The notes beneath the pieces were generated by a model. That model made no database searches. It saw only the letters and a list, made by a program, of their open reading frames with translations, and was not told where the DNA came from. Shown here piece after piece: positions 37,225 to 49,132 of a stretch of DNA of 64,000 nucleotides. This DNA comes from Lycium barbarum. Taxonomy: Eukaryota > Streptophyta > Magnoliopsida > Solanales > Solanaceae. Where the stretch lies: contig NC_083340.1 of assembly GCF_019175385.1 (NCBI RefSeq), forward strand, positions 21,588,336 to 21,652,335, in the 5' to 3' direction. The position numbers were made by a program, and so were the translations under genes. Every line of letters begins with the position of its first letter. The stretch's first letter is position 1.

Positions 37225-39784
37225 TGTCACGACCGATTAGGGGCCGCGACGGGTACCCGGGGCTAACCACCGAGCATCGCTCGTTCTATTACTCATCATA
37301 CTCATTTAATGCTCTTTTATCAAATTTATACTCAATTCATAAGAAAATCATGTTCATTTTGAAAACATAATGCTTTTATATACATAAGCCTTTTAGGCCA
37401 TCAAAAGATAATGTACACACATATATACAAATATATACAGTAGTGACCTTGTGAGATCATATAACCCACATTGCGTATCTACGAGCCTCTACCGGAGTGC
37501 TAGACATAAGGACAGGACAAGATCCCGTTGTGCCCAAAATATACATGTACACAAGAGAACAACCATAAGCACCTCCGAACAATGGAGTGCTCTCAATTAG
37601 CTACTGGCTCCTACGAATCCGGATAAAACTCACCTCCCTGTCTACCTGTGGGCATGAACACAACGACGTCAGTACGAACATTGTACTGAGTATGAGAGGC
37701 ATAAACAATAATGGAACATCAATGAAATGAAGAGGCATCAAATAAGGAGCAATCTGTAAATGACTGTGAATCATAAAAGAAATAGATCATGATATCTTAC
37801 GCATACTCGTCATCATATCATATATGCATAAATGTACAAGTATAAGTTGCCCGTCCATGTAGGTACGGTGTAATAATAAGTACCCTGTGTCTAGGCCTCC
37901 CGCGTCCGGGGTATAGACTGCCCACTATAGTGGTGTGTATATCTGCCACGACCATGTAGGTACGGTGTAATATCATCATCATATGCTCATCATAATATGC
38001 TCCTCATAGTATGCTCATCATAATACATGCATGAAGACTCAAGGACAACTATACTTTATCGGGGTGACGTAAGGTCATGATCCCCCGATTTCATTATGGA
38101 GCATTCACAAGCATTCTGCCTTACCTTGAAGGAAGTAGTATATAAGGTGAATGTGTACAATGCATACATCATCGACTTTATGGTACTCTGCCTCACCTTG
38201 AAGGGACAATACATAAGGTGAGTGTATACAATACATGACATACTTGACTTAATAGTATTCTGCCTCACCTCGAAGGGAATAATGTATGAAGTGAGTGTAT
38301 ACAACATACGACATCATTAGCATTATAGGGACATCATATCATGAACTCTAGAATATTTAGACTCAAGCTCAGCATCATCATCATTAGACTCATAACATAT
38401 CTCTTATCTCGTATAGCTATTCATGATCATAGACTCTTGACTTTCCGGTATATATAGAGAATTCATGGAGAGAAAGGAGAATCATACCATCAGATTCATG
38501 CCATAGAAAGAAAGGACTACCCTCACATACCTTTTACGTTTAACTAATCTATTGCTCGCTCGTTCTCCTTCAATGCCCACGCTTCTACCTTCAAGAGAAT
38601 TCGCATTAGCGTTAGTTAATCGACCATAAGAACGTGTTACTATTTCTAGGGAAAATTGGGTAGCACTTCCGTTGTTTATACCACTTTCCCCATATTCTAT
38701 ATCAACTCCCAAACGTTCATAACAACATTCACAATATCGCACGCAACAATCATCATTTATCTATATTTACCACAATTCATCATTTCCCTTCAATTTCTCC
38801 ACAATTATGGTTATAGCTCATTATCACGTTTTCTGTATATAATACTTATTTCATGGTCTAAATGTCATTTATAACATATTGATAATCACAACATACCAAC
38901 ATTCATGATTCATCCCAACCACTATTCACTCATTTATGACTCATTTTCTATGTCTTTCTACAATTCAAATGTCTTAGCCTTCCAATACCTTAAACAACAT
39001 GGTATGGTCATGAAACTTACCTTAGATGACGGATTAACAAGCCTTGAATGGAAATACTCTTCTAGCACCAAAATCCTATTTCACTTCTCTTGGGATTTCT
39101 TGGCTTGGATGACTTTCACTAGGTTTCATACACTTGTTTTCATGGATTGAAGTAGTTGATCATGGATTTCCTTTGATTTTCTTGTGGATGAATGTTAGAG
39201 AGTGTTCTAGAGGTTTCTTGACTTGTGGAGTGAAAATGAAAAAAAATGAGAAAGGGTCCCTTATATTAAATCATGAAAGTTGTCCCGACCAATTTATACG
39301 GATCAACATACGGTCCGTACATTTTATACGGACCGTATGTGTGTCCGTATGTTTGGTCCAGAGAATGGTGTCCCTCTTGGCTAATTATACGGCCTAACAT
39401 ACGACCAGTATAATTTATACGGCCCGTATGTTGGGCCGTATAGTGCCCAGTTGTTCCGTTTTCGTTCTAGTCGACTCGTTTGATCTTCGATCCTTATGGA
39501 ACCTTCTTGATACTTGTTTAACACCCCAATACCAATCTAAGGGACGTTATCACTCTTCTCTAAGACATCATTATGCCATCATTAACTCGTCGTCCATAAT
39601 TCGCACCTGACACATAACATACCCTTTACTCTCTTTGCCAAACTTCTTCCTTTTGGTCAAATGTCTTCGAATCTCGATTAAGATCATCAAATGTTATTTC
39701 TTACTTATCCAAACCACCGTATACCTCGTGTTTCTCGTTAGCCTATTCACTATACATTAACGGAAAATTTTTCAAGGTGTAACA
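37225..39784 (-). mobile_element. Solo LTR of a Ty3/gypsy element (copy 1)
   Basis: It runs from TGTCACGACC to GGTGTAACA with flanking ACATG (37220-37224) and ATATG (39785-39789), a 4/5 target duplication. It shares GGTACCCGGGGCTAACCACC with copies 2 and 3. No internal region, so it arose by LTR-LTR recombination. Minus orientation is inferred from the 10-kb element. A ~71-bp tandem array (38110-38310) and a palindromic cassette (39293-39440) lie inside. Confidence 0.85.
38110..38310. repeat. Tandem repeat, ~71-bp unit, three copies
   Basis: TTCTGCCTCACCTTGAAGG-type blocks followed by ATAAGGTGAGTGTATACAA recur three times inside the solo LTR. The minus-strand frame through it is a by-product of the repeat. 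Confidence 0.8.
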
Positions 39785-40250
39785 ATATGAGTTATTTAAA
39801 GTGGCTAATTGTTGCAAAGTAACTATAATTGAGAGATTGAGATTTGAGAGAAAGAGAAGAGTGAATTAGTGTGGATTAAAATGGAAATGGAGAGGGGTTT
39901 ATATAGAGGTGGGGGATGGGTTAAAGTGTTAAAAAAAAGTTTGGGGGGGCCAAAATATGGGTTTGGGACCATTTGGCAACGACCATTTTTGCAAATGGAT
40001 CGTTGGCCAACAGTCCAAATTAGTAGCCCAATGGCTACATTTAAAAAAAAAAAAAAATTCGACCGGTTTTACCGGTCTGGTTTTGATTTTACCGGTTTAA
40101 TCAGTTCCGGTTCCAAAAAAATAGAAACCAGACCGGTAATTAATATACGGTTAACCGGAACCGATTAACCGGTTCTGGTTCCGATTTTATCGGTCCGGTT
40201 ACTGGTTTGAACCGGTTAACCTGAACCGGTTGATGGGTTTAGACAGGACT

Positions 40251-40950
40251 ATGTTTTTCTTTTCAGTCTTAAGTGGAATATATATTAATCAAGCATTTAC
40301 CTTTATCTCCTTCCTTTCTCTCTCCTCCCGTTTCAACTTTTGAATTGTAATTTTTTTTAATCAAATAATCCAGAAATTTATGACCTTGCATTACGGGTTT
40401 CAGTAAAGGTCTATTAAATTTATGATTGTTGATGAAACCAATTATAGCAAGTACGTACTTAATAAAAGGACCCTAATATTTTTTGCTTCCAATATTCAAG
40501 AGACGAAGACCATTTGAGTGAATATTTGGTAAATAATATAATATTGATGCTATTTCGATCCACAAGATCGACGAACACTTAATTATTTTTATATGCCTTT
40601 CCAATAATCTCAGAAGGTAAAAAAAAGCCCTCCATTTGATTCTCTAGTCTCTTGAATAGGTTAATCTCTACATCGTTTCTTCTCCTTCAATTACTTTCTT
40701 AATTTTTTCGTTTCATATTTCCCCTTAATTAACAATATTAGCTTAGAAGCTGTTAATATTAGCTTTTATTCCATTCTTTTTTTTGGTTATCTGATTCCAC
40801 CGTGAAACACATGATGGATCATACATCGGATTCCATTTAATAAAGCAGAAAACAGTGTACAGGTTTGACAATTTCCTTGTAAACACATATTTCGTCGGTG
40901 GATTATAAAATACTAGCGGGTTAGTTAATTCATGTCCTGCAATGGCATAG
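40251..40950. other. Intergenic DNA, no gene seen
   Basis: AT-rich with no recognised gene. The right edge grades into the block shared with the PPO3 3' flank. TATTTCGATCCACAAGATCG near 40552 resembles TTTCGATCTATAGAATCG near 54277 and may be an older copy of the same flank. Confidence 0.45.
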
Positions 40951-41614
40951 GTAGCTACTATTATCACTCTAGGATTATAATAATGTGAACTTGTTAATAT
41001 CCTTTTATAGGTGCTTAAACTAAGAGGAAGAATGGAAAATTCTTAACAGGGAGAGTCGAATATATTCTTTTGAGTGAAAATAGTAACTGTAACAAAGCAA
41101 TTAATTGTTTTAGTTTAAAATGATTTTCTAATTTAAAACAAGAATCTAGAATGTGTTTGGATGAGTTCAGGCCCACCACCAGTTGTTTACCAAATTGATC
41201 ATATTTTAGGATATTCACAGAACGTCAAGTGATTTTTTTGTTTGACAATTTATTTGATGACTTTTTCCCGCAATTAGACTATAAATCTGATGATTTTTTG
41301 AGTAATTGATTAATCCTAAAGGTCATTTGAAAAAGCATCAATGTTATTTTGATCCATAGACGAACACTTTAAATAATGGTGAATCTTAGTTGCAAGTAGT
41401 ACATTATATATTTGTCCGCCATCAGCATGGAGAATCCAATCCTGTCCGTTATACTTGATGCATATGGCAAAAAAGATTGATTCAACAAGATATGTTTACA
41501 TGTTGAGAGTTCGTTCGGCTCCATCTCGCTAAGCTAAGGAAAGAAATGAAGAATTCATGGACTAAGAAAACATAATTTCCTGCCAATCTATTTTTTCATT
41601 GTGTGAGTGTGTGT

Positions 41615-41653
<39 letters not shown>

Positions 41654-41696
41654 TGATTTCATCTTTCCATGGATTTCCAAAAATCTTAGCTGGTAC
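40951..41696. repeat. Duplicate of the PPO3 3' flank
   Basis: ACTCTAGGATTATAATAATG, GAACTTGTTAATATCCTTTT and ATTCTTTTGAGTGAAAA match, in order, the block from 53801 onward. The homology, broken by indels, extends through a T-rich tract to the GGTAC at 41692, which corresponds to GGTAC at 54641. A PPO unit probably once preceded this block. Confidence 0.75.
41617..41652. repeat. Poly-T tract
   Basis: About 36 consecutive T residues after a GT-rich stretch. It sits where the paralogous region at 54572-54606 has mixed T and A runs. Its length may be unreliable. Confidence 0.95.
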
Positions 41697-42330
41697 TGTC
41701 ACGACCCAATTAGGGGCCATAACGGATACCCGGGGCTAACCACCGAGCACCGCTCATTCTACTATTCATCATACTCATCCCGTTTTCATTCATTAATCTC
41801 ATGCTTCTATTCATAGGGAAACCATTTTTCACTTGAAACATAATTACTTTTATATACATAAGCCCTTTGGCTATCAAAATAATACATACATATATACAAA
41901 TGGGAAATCGTGAAACCATACTACCCACACATACGTATCTACGAGCCTATACTAGAGTACTAGACATATGGAAGGGACAGGACCCCGTCGTGCCCAAGAT
42001 ATATATACACAAAATAATAATCAATGGCACCTCCGGAACAATGGAGTGCTTTCAAAGTTTGCTGATAGCTCCTATGAATCTGGATCACCTCCTTGTCTAC
42101 CTGTGGGCATGAACACAGCGTCCAAAGAAAAAGGACGTCAATACGAAATATGTAGTGAGTATGTAAGGCATGAGTAGTAACATAAATAAAACGTGAAGGG
42201 TAACATGAAATAAAAGCCCAAGTATACCTTTTGAGGTGTTCGTCATAATTACTTTACCTTCCTCAAGAATCGTGGAATGCACATGCATCTACATGTAACG
42301 ATACCGTATCCACTCTTACACATTAGACAT

Positions 42331-42432
42331 TATCCGTATTCGACCACATGGTGGCTCAACAGTATCCGTATTCAGCCATATTGGCTCAACAATATCCGTA
42401 TTCAGCCATAGTAGCTCGACAGTATCCGTATA
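42331..42432. repeat. Tandem repeat, 30-32-bp unit
   Basis: TATCCGTATTC-type starts at 42331, 42363, 42393 and 42423, separated by GCCATA...GGCTCAACA. It is internal to LTR copy 2 and absent at this place in copy 1. Confidence 0.8.
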
Positions 42433-44315
42433 CAAGTCATCCGTACCCGGCCATAACAAGGCTCGGTATATCTCATCATCATCATTGCCATCACATCGGA
42501 ATTATTTTATCACCATTATCTTAAGAGTCTTGGAAGTCATAAATTCTAGCTTTTCTTAGGAGTAGGATATTGTAGACATCTTAGATGAATTCGCAATACG
42601 GGGATTACGCCTCTATATCACCTTGAAGGAACAATCACATAAGATGAAATCAATAACAATTAATACTATCTTGCGGCAAGCTCAATGATACCATGAGAAC
42701 GTTAAGAACCTTAAACCTTGGGCCTTTCTAGAATTGAAATCATCATCATGTTCATCATTGTTATCCTATCTCACTTCATTATCACTATCATGATCATCAT
42801 CACTATCAAGTCTCACTTTTGAAGAAACAATAGTATAAGACAGGGCCAACTATCATGAATATAGTCAAAACTTATATAGTAAACTCAGTCATCTCACGAG
42901 GACATTTAAAACTTTAGGCTCTGGGTATCTCTAGGAGGGGAATTATCACCGTCATCATTGTCATGAAGAACACTCATCAACTTCATTATGAGGGCCTTAA
43001 GGGTCATGGAAATCTAACATTTTAGGAGTAAGGGCAATATGAAAATCGTGTGTGGAGTCATAAGGGCAATATGAAAATCGTGTGTGGAGTCATAACGTAA
43101 GAATTATCATCATAAGGATCATTATCGATTATATCGCAAGATTCATGGAAATTGTGAACCTCTAGTGTTTCTGGACTTAGGAGCATTATGAGTGTCGTAT
43201 GTAGTTTAACAACTATGGAATCATCATCATTATCATAGAACATATCCTATCTCTGGCTCATAAGAAGACTCTTAATAATCATAGACTTGTAACTTTTGGA
43301 ATGAAGAAAAGTCATGGAAATTGTAAATAGAGATAGTAATAAACGGTCATGCCTTTTGAAAGAAAGGGGGACTAGCCTTACATACCTTTGCGTCTCTTTA
43401 ACTTTATCGACTAACTGCTTCCCCTCCAAGCTCACGATTCTACATTCAAGATGATTCGCTCTAAAAGTAAGTCATTGAAACGCTGAGATGGTCAAACTAA
43501 ATTAATAAATGAGCTAACGAAAATTGGGCAGCATTTCCTTTGTTCCAACGACTTCCTCCATACGATAAACAACTCCCAAGATCACAATATCAACAATTCC
43601 ATAATCAAAAGATTATATTCAAACTATACTCAATTCCATCCCAAAACTTATTTCCATAAACAATCCATAACAACAAATTCAATACAACCCCTTGTACTCC
43701 TGTATACAACACTTTCTCAACATCGTTACTACCCCTCATAACAAGATTATACTCATACTATGCTAACAATTATAGCTCAAGTTAATTTAAACTCAAAAAA
43801 TGATCAATATTCATATTTGAACTCTTTCCCATAACTCTTTCCACTTTTTAGACTTGCTAAACCTTCACAACCACTTAACACAAGAGATGACATGAAGAAC
43901 ATACCTTGTAGTTGAAGAATTTCAACTCACACAACTTGCTTCAATACTTAATCCCCACAACTCCAAGTGAAAGCAAGAACACCCAACTTCCATAAATTAA
44001 ACTAGGTTTTCAAGGTTGATCTTCTCTTGATTTGATTTGGAATGATTTGGTGTGTTTATGGGTGTTAAGGGGAGCTTAGAGAGAAATTAGGGTATGATTT
44101 TGGGTGAAAAATGAGGCCCAAGTCGTGGAAATGGGTATTTAAAAGTTGAAAAAAAAAATCCACCACCTCAATTTTTAAAAATCTCGGGAATAGTACGTGT
44201 TACTGTTCATCACGTACTTCAAAGTACGTGATGAACAGTGTCACGTACTTTGGGGGGTAAAAATTTAAGTTCTGGAAATTTTTGGCAAAATACGCCCAAA
44301 AATTACAGGACGTAC

Positions 44316-47195
44316 TGTCACGACGCCACTAGGGGCCGCGACGGGTACCCGGGGGCTAACCACCGAGCACCGCTCGTTCTAGGACTTATCCTACTCATTT
44401 AATGCTCTTTTATCAAGTTTATACTCAAATCATAAGAAAATCATTTTCCATTTGAAAACATAAATACTTTTATATACATAAGCCTCTCGGCTATCAAAAT
44501 GATAATATACACATATATACAGTAATGACCCTGCGAGACCACATAACCCACACTGCCCATCTACGAGCTTCTATTGGAGTGCTAGACATAAGGATAGGAC
44601 AAGACCCCGTTATGCTCAAAATATGCATGTACACAAAAGAATAATCATAAGCACCTCCGAATAATAGAGTGCTCTCAAATCAGCTGCTAACTCCTATGAG
44701 TCTGGGTCGAGCTCACCTCCTTGTCTACCTGTGGGCATGAACACAGCGTCCAAAGGAAACGGACGTCAGTAGGAACATTGTACTGAGTATGAGAGGCATA
44801 ACAATGAAAATATGTCAATAAGATAGAGGAAGCATCAATAAGGAGCAACTTTATATGACTGTCACTTATAAAAGAAATAACACATGCTGACTTACTTCAT
44901 ATCCATCATCATATCATATATTGCTGCGGAACGTGCAGCCCGATCCATATATCATCATACATATTAATATATTGCCGCGGAACGAACGACCCGATCCATC
45001 ACCCATATATCCCGCGTCCGGGATGATATCATAAGATACCACTGATCAGGTGGATATGCGTCTATAGCGCCTCACCTTTTCCTCATGTCCCCTATATACA
45101 TATACATATCATATACACATATAATATACGTAGCGTGCATTAGAGCCCAATCAAAAGTGCACTTTATCGGAGTGACGTAAGGTCGGTAACCTCCGATTGT
45201 ATTATGGAATAATCATCATGGCTTTGTCTCACCTTGAAGGAACAACTATTATAAGGTGAGACTATCAATGAATAATAGCATTAGGAGAACATAGAATAAA
45301 GTCATAAATTTCATAAGGTGTCAATTCACATACTTTGGAATCTTTTAAAAATAGTCATCATCCATGAAAAAAATCGAGAAATCAATAACTAGCTCAACAT
45401 TCTTATATCGTTATTGAAATCATAAACTTGGAACCTTTAAACCCGGAATCATCATCGTCATAATCAAGTAGGAAAATATTCTCATCTTTGACATCATCAT
45501 TGTCATTACAAAAACATGTCCGTCATTCTAATCATAAAATCTTACAAATCATAAACCTTTTTTTTGGAAAGATATGGACATTTTGGAAAACATTTATGGG
45601 TTATTAGGCAAGGAATCATAGAATTCTAATTTTTTTTTAAAACAAAGAGGTCATGAAAGAATTTATGAAATCGTAACATAAGAATCATGTCTTTTAAAGA
45701 AAGGGACGAGCCTCAACATACCTTTCTCGTTTAAGCAATTTAGCGTTCGCTTATTCTCCTTCAATGTCACGTTTCTACCTTCAAGAGAGAATTCGTACTA
45801 ACATTAGTTAATCAACTATAAGAACGTACCACTATTTCTAGAGAAAATTGGGCAGCACTTCCTTTGTTTATACTACTTTTCCCATGTTCTATATCGACTC
45901 CCAACACTCGCAACAACAATCACCATATAGCAATCAACAATCATCATTCATATACAATGGCCATGATCCACCATTTCTCTTTATTTTTCCCACATTTATG
46001 GTTTTGGGTTTGCTATCGTATTTTCTCATGCATCACACTTATCTCATGGTTTACATGTCATTTATAACGTATTCATACTCATAACACACTAACATTCATG
46101 ATTCAATTCAAACCTTCATCCAACAATGTCACTATTCACCTTTCATGACCCATTTCCTACACTTTTCTTCAATCCAAGCATTTTAACTTATCAACACTTT
46201 AATCATCATGAGAGAGTCATGAAACTTACCTTAGATAGTGATTGAATAAGTCTTTAGTGGAGCTACTCCTCTAGCACCAAAACCCTACTTCACTTCCCTT
46301 GGGTTTTCTTGAATTAGATGGACTTAGGCTAGGTTTCATACACTTAGGTTCATGGATTTGGTGTTATTGATCATGGATTTCCCTGGAATTTTCGTGTGGA
46401 TGAAGGTTAGAGAGTATTCTAGAGGTTTCTATGTCCAAAATGGTGAAAAATATGATTTTTGGTCGAGCTTGGTCTATTTAAAGTGGTCCAGAATATTCTG
46501 GACCGACACAACATGCCGCACACTTTGCGGGACGCAAAGCATGCTTTGCTAAATGCATCTTGTGTCGCAAATCATGCAAGAGCACTGAAATTTCACTGGT
46601 ACACTTTGCTGCGCAACTGCGTGGCCGCATGTCATGTTTGCGGGCCGCATCATGCGCCGCAAAGTGCGCCAGAATGTGATATTCGACCCAAACAGTCTAT
46701 CGTAGAATGGCCATAACTTTTGATCCCGATATGCTGTGAGGGCCCACGACCTATGGTTGGAAAGCTCTTTCAATTATCTACAATTTTCATTCTTAGTGTT
46801 TTTTCCAAATTCCAAACTTATAATGGCGTTTTGGTTCCAAATCAGATCATCCGAAAATGTTTCCTTAAATCGCCCTTTTGGGATGGCTTATGCCCATACT
46901 TGGCTTATGGATCCTTCCCGAAACTTACTTAACACTTCATTACCAATATAAGGGACATTATAACTCTTCTCCAAAATGTCATTAAGCCATCATTAATTCG
47001 ATACTCGAAATTCTTGCCCGACACATAACATATACCTTGCTTTCCTTAACAACTTTCGGCTCCTACCTCAAATGTCTTTGAAATCTCATTTAGAATTATT
47101 AAATATTATTTCTTACTTATCAAAACATCGTATGCATCATGCCCTTCGTCAGTCAATTCACTGTGCATGAACGAAAAAAAATTCGAGGTGTAACA
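44316..47195 (-). mobile_element. Solo gypsy LTR (copy 3), nested in copy 2
   Basis: It begins TGTCACGACG at 44316 and ends GAGGTGTAACA at 47195. It shares with copy 1 the CCACCGAGCACCGCTCGTTC block, the AAGGTGAG words and TTCTAGAGGTTTC before the variable cassette. The flanks CGTAC and CATAG match poorly, so no convincing target duplication remains. Small frames around 46350-46950 are not genes. Confidence 0.8.
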
Positions 47196-47258
47196 CATAG
47201 CCTCTCCGAACTCACGTTAATTTGCTTACAACAACACGAAAATCCACGAGGTGTAACA

Positions 47259-47578
47259 GGTACAACAAAGCTATCCATGTCCAAAGGGTGGACCACATGT
47301 AAATCCTGACTGATATTGGTGTTCAATTAAGTGTCAAAAAGATCTTCGCCAGTATTATTATTAAATTATCTTTCTGTTTAAGAAAGTACTATACTTATTG
47401 GATTCAACTACTAGAGATCTCCTAAGATTAAAAACTCAATGATATACAATTAAAAAATTCCCCTCACTTATTGGCCTTAATCTTCCACCTACCGCATCCC
47501 GAATGGTAGGTGAGCCTCAGTAATACTTAAGGCAAGGTGGAACATTAAGAATTATACATCAAGCAAAACTAATTAGCC
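47259..47578 (+). promoter_or_regulatory. PPO2 upstream region with damaged TATA box
   Basis: This block is paralogous to 49040-49310 and 54603-54946 (shared words CCTGACTGATA/CCTGACTAACA, GATCTCCTAAGA, AAAACTCAATGATATAC) and ends near the gene like the PPO3 promoter. Where PPO3 has ATACTATATAAGGC, PPO2 has ATACTTAAGGC: a 3-bp loss destroys the TATA box. Another ~44 bp between GAGCCT and ATACT are missing, and the G-box position reads CCGCATCC. Its upstream continuation is cut off by the nested LTRs. Confidence 0.75.
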
Positions 47579-49132
47579 ATGGCAAGCGTATGCAATAGTA
47601 AAACCCTCAACACTCCTTTTACATTATCCACAAAGTCTTCTTTAGCTTCTACTTCAAAGCCCTCTCAACTTTTCTTGCATGGGAAACGTAACCAAACCTT
47701 CAAAATCTCATGCAAGGTCTCCAACAAGGACCAAAACGGTGAAACAAATTCAGTTGATAGGAGAAATGTGCTTCTTGGTTTAGGAGGTCTCTATGGTGTT
47801 GCCAATGCTGTACCATTAGCCACTGCTAATCCTATACCAACCCCTGATCTAACTTCTTGTAGTATAGCCCATATAGATGAAAAAGACGATGTGGAATACA
47901 GTTGTTTCCCTCCAAAGCCAGATGATTTGGACAAAGTTCCATATTACAAGTTCCCTTCTATGACCAAGCTCCGCATCCGTCCGCCTGCTCATGCTGCTGA
48001 TGAAGAGTATATTGCCAAGTACAATTTGGCCACTAAACGGATGAGGGAACTTGACATAAATCCAACAGATCCACTTGGGTTCAAGCAACAAGCCAATATC
48101 CATTGTGCTTATTGTAACGGTGCTTACAGAGTTGGTGGCAAAGAGTTGCAAGTGCACTTCTCTTGGCTTTTCTTCCCATTTCATCGATGGTACTTGTACT
48201 TCTATGAGAGAATTTTGGGCTCTTTAATCAATGACCCAACTTTTGGTTTGCCATATTGGAACTGGGACCATCCAAAGGGCATGCGTTTGCCTCCCATGTT
48301 CGATCGTGAAGGTTCTTCCATTTACGACGAGAAACGTAACCAAAATCACCGCAACGGAACCGTAATCGATCTTGGTCATTTTGGTGAGGAGGTCGAAACA
48401 ACTCAACTCCAGATGATGACAAACAACTTAACTCTAATGTACCGTCAAATGATAACTAATGCTCCATGTCCCTTGCTGTTTTTTGGTGCGCCTTACCCTC
48501 TGGGATCCGACCCCAGTCCAGGAATGGGAACTATTGAAAACATTCCTCATACTCCTGTTCACATCTGGACCGGTGATAATCCTAGACAGAAACACAGTGA
48601 GAACATGGGTAATTTCTATTCAGCTGGTTTGGACCCGGTTTTCAATGTGGACCGAATGCGGAACGAGTGGAAACAAATAGGAGGCAAAAGAAGGGACCTG
48701 ACACAGAAAGATTGGTTGAACTCAGAGTTCTTTTTCTACGACGAAAACCGCAACCCTTTCCGTGTGAGAGTCCGAGACTGTTTGGACACTAAAAAGATAG
48801 GGTATGATTACGCGCCAATGCCCACCCCATGGCGTAACTTTAAGCCAATAAGAAAGTCCACAACAGGGAAAGTGAATACAAGTTCACTTTCACCAGCCAG
48901 CCAGGTATTTCCACTTGCGAAGCTGGACAAAGCCATTTCCTTTTCCATCAATAGGCCGGCTTCGTCAAGGACTCAACAGGAGAAAAATGAACAAGAGGAG
49001 ATGCTAACGTTCAACAAGATACAATATGATGATAGAATCTTTCTATGCATTCATTTCCAACAATTTCAACATGTACAACGCAACTCTAGATCTCCATGTC
49101 CAAAGGGGGAACCACATGGACATATACCCTGA
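47579..49132 (+). pseudogene. PPO: Polyphenol oxidase, damaged copy with promoter-derived C-terminus
   Basis: An open frame of 517 residues starts [10 protein letters not shown]. It has the transit peptide ([11 protein letters not shown]), twin-arginine signal ([14 protein letters not shown], residues 60-73), the CuA site (His175, Cys179, His193, His202) and the first two CuB histidines (His324, His328). An in-frame 15-bp deletion after 48643 removes the five residues YCHHG, hence the third CuB ligand, and the following RMW is RMR. Seven more residues are missing after HIWTG. The DWL linker is intact. At about residue 485 homology stops: the last ~35 residues are read from a second copy of PPO promoter sequence, so the KFDV domain is lost. 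With the TATA damage it is very unlikely to make an active oxidase, although the frame has no stop. A copper-poor decoy protein is conceivable but unsupported. Confidence 0.9.

Larger units (their letters stand above)
36709..40250. mobile_element. hAT-like element split by a solo LTR
   Basis: The left end has CAGGACTAAACCTGTTAATC; the right end read inversely has AGTCCTGTCTAAACCCATC. Next to each end lie clusters of CCGG-bearing words (ACCGGACCGGTCC near 36805; many ACCGGTT words at 40060-40230), like the short subterminal repeats of hAT elements. Removing the LTR leaves about 1 kb, so it is non-autonomous or decayed. No clean 8-bp duplication was found. Confidence 0.5.
41697..47258 (-). mobile_element. 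Solo gypsy LTR (copy 2), interrupted by copy 3
   Basis: The left terminus TGTCACGACC at 41697 and right terminus GGTGTAACA ending 47258 are flanked by a perfect 5-bp duplication GGTAC (41692-41696 and 47259-47263). Copy 2 sequence is 41697-44315 plus a 63-bp tail at 47196-47258. Compared with copy 1, about 270 bp before the tail is missing, so arrival of copy 3 was accompanied or followed by a deletion. It sits directly upstream of PPO2. Confidence 0.85.

Noticed and set aside
41697..47258. One full-length LTR retrotransposon with two LTRs
   Set aside because: No internal region, primer-binding site or pol remnant separates the two LTR-like parts. The 63-bp tail after copy 3 plus GGTAC on both sides fits LTR-in-LTR nesting better.
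47579..49132. PPO2 as an active oxidase
   Set aside because: The frame is open, but the third CuB ligand, the C-terminal domain and the TATA box are all missing.
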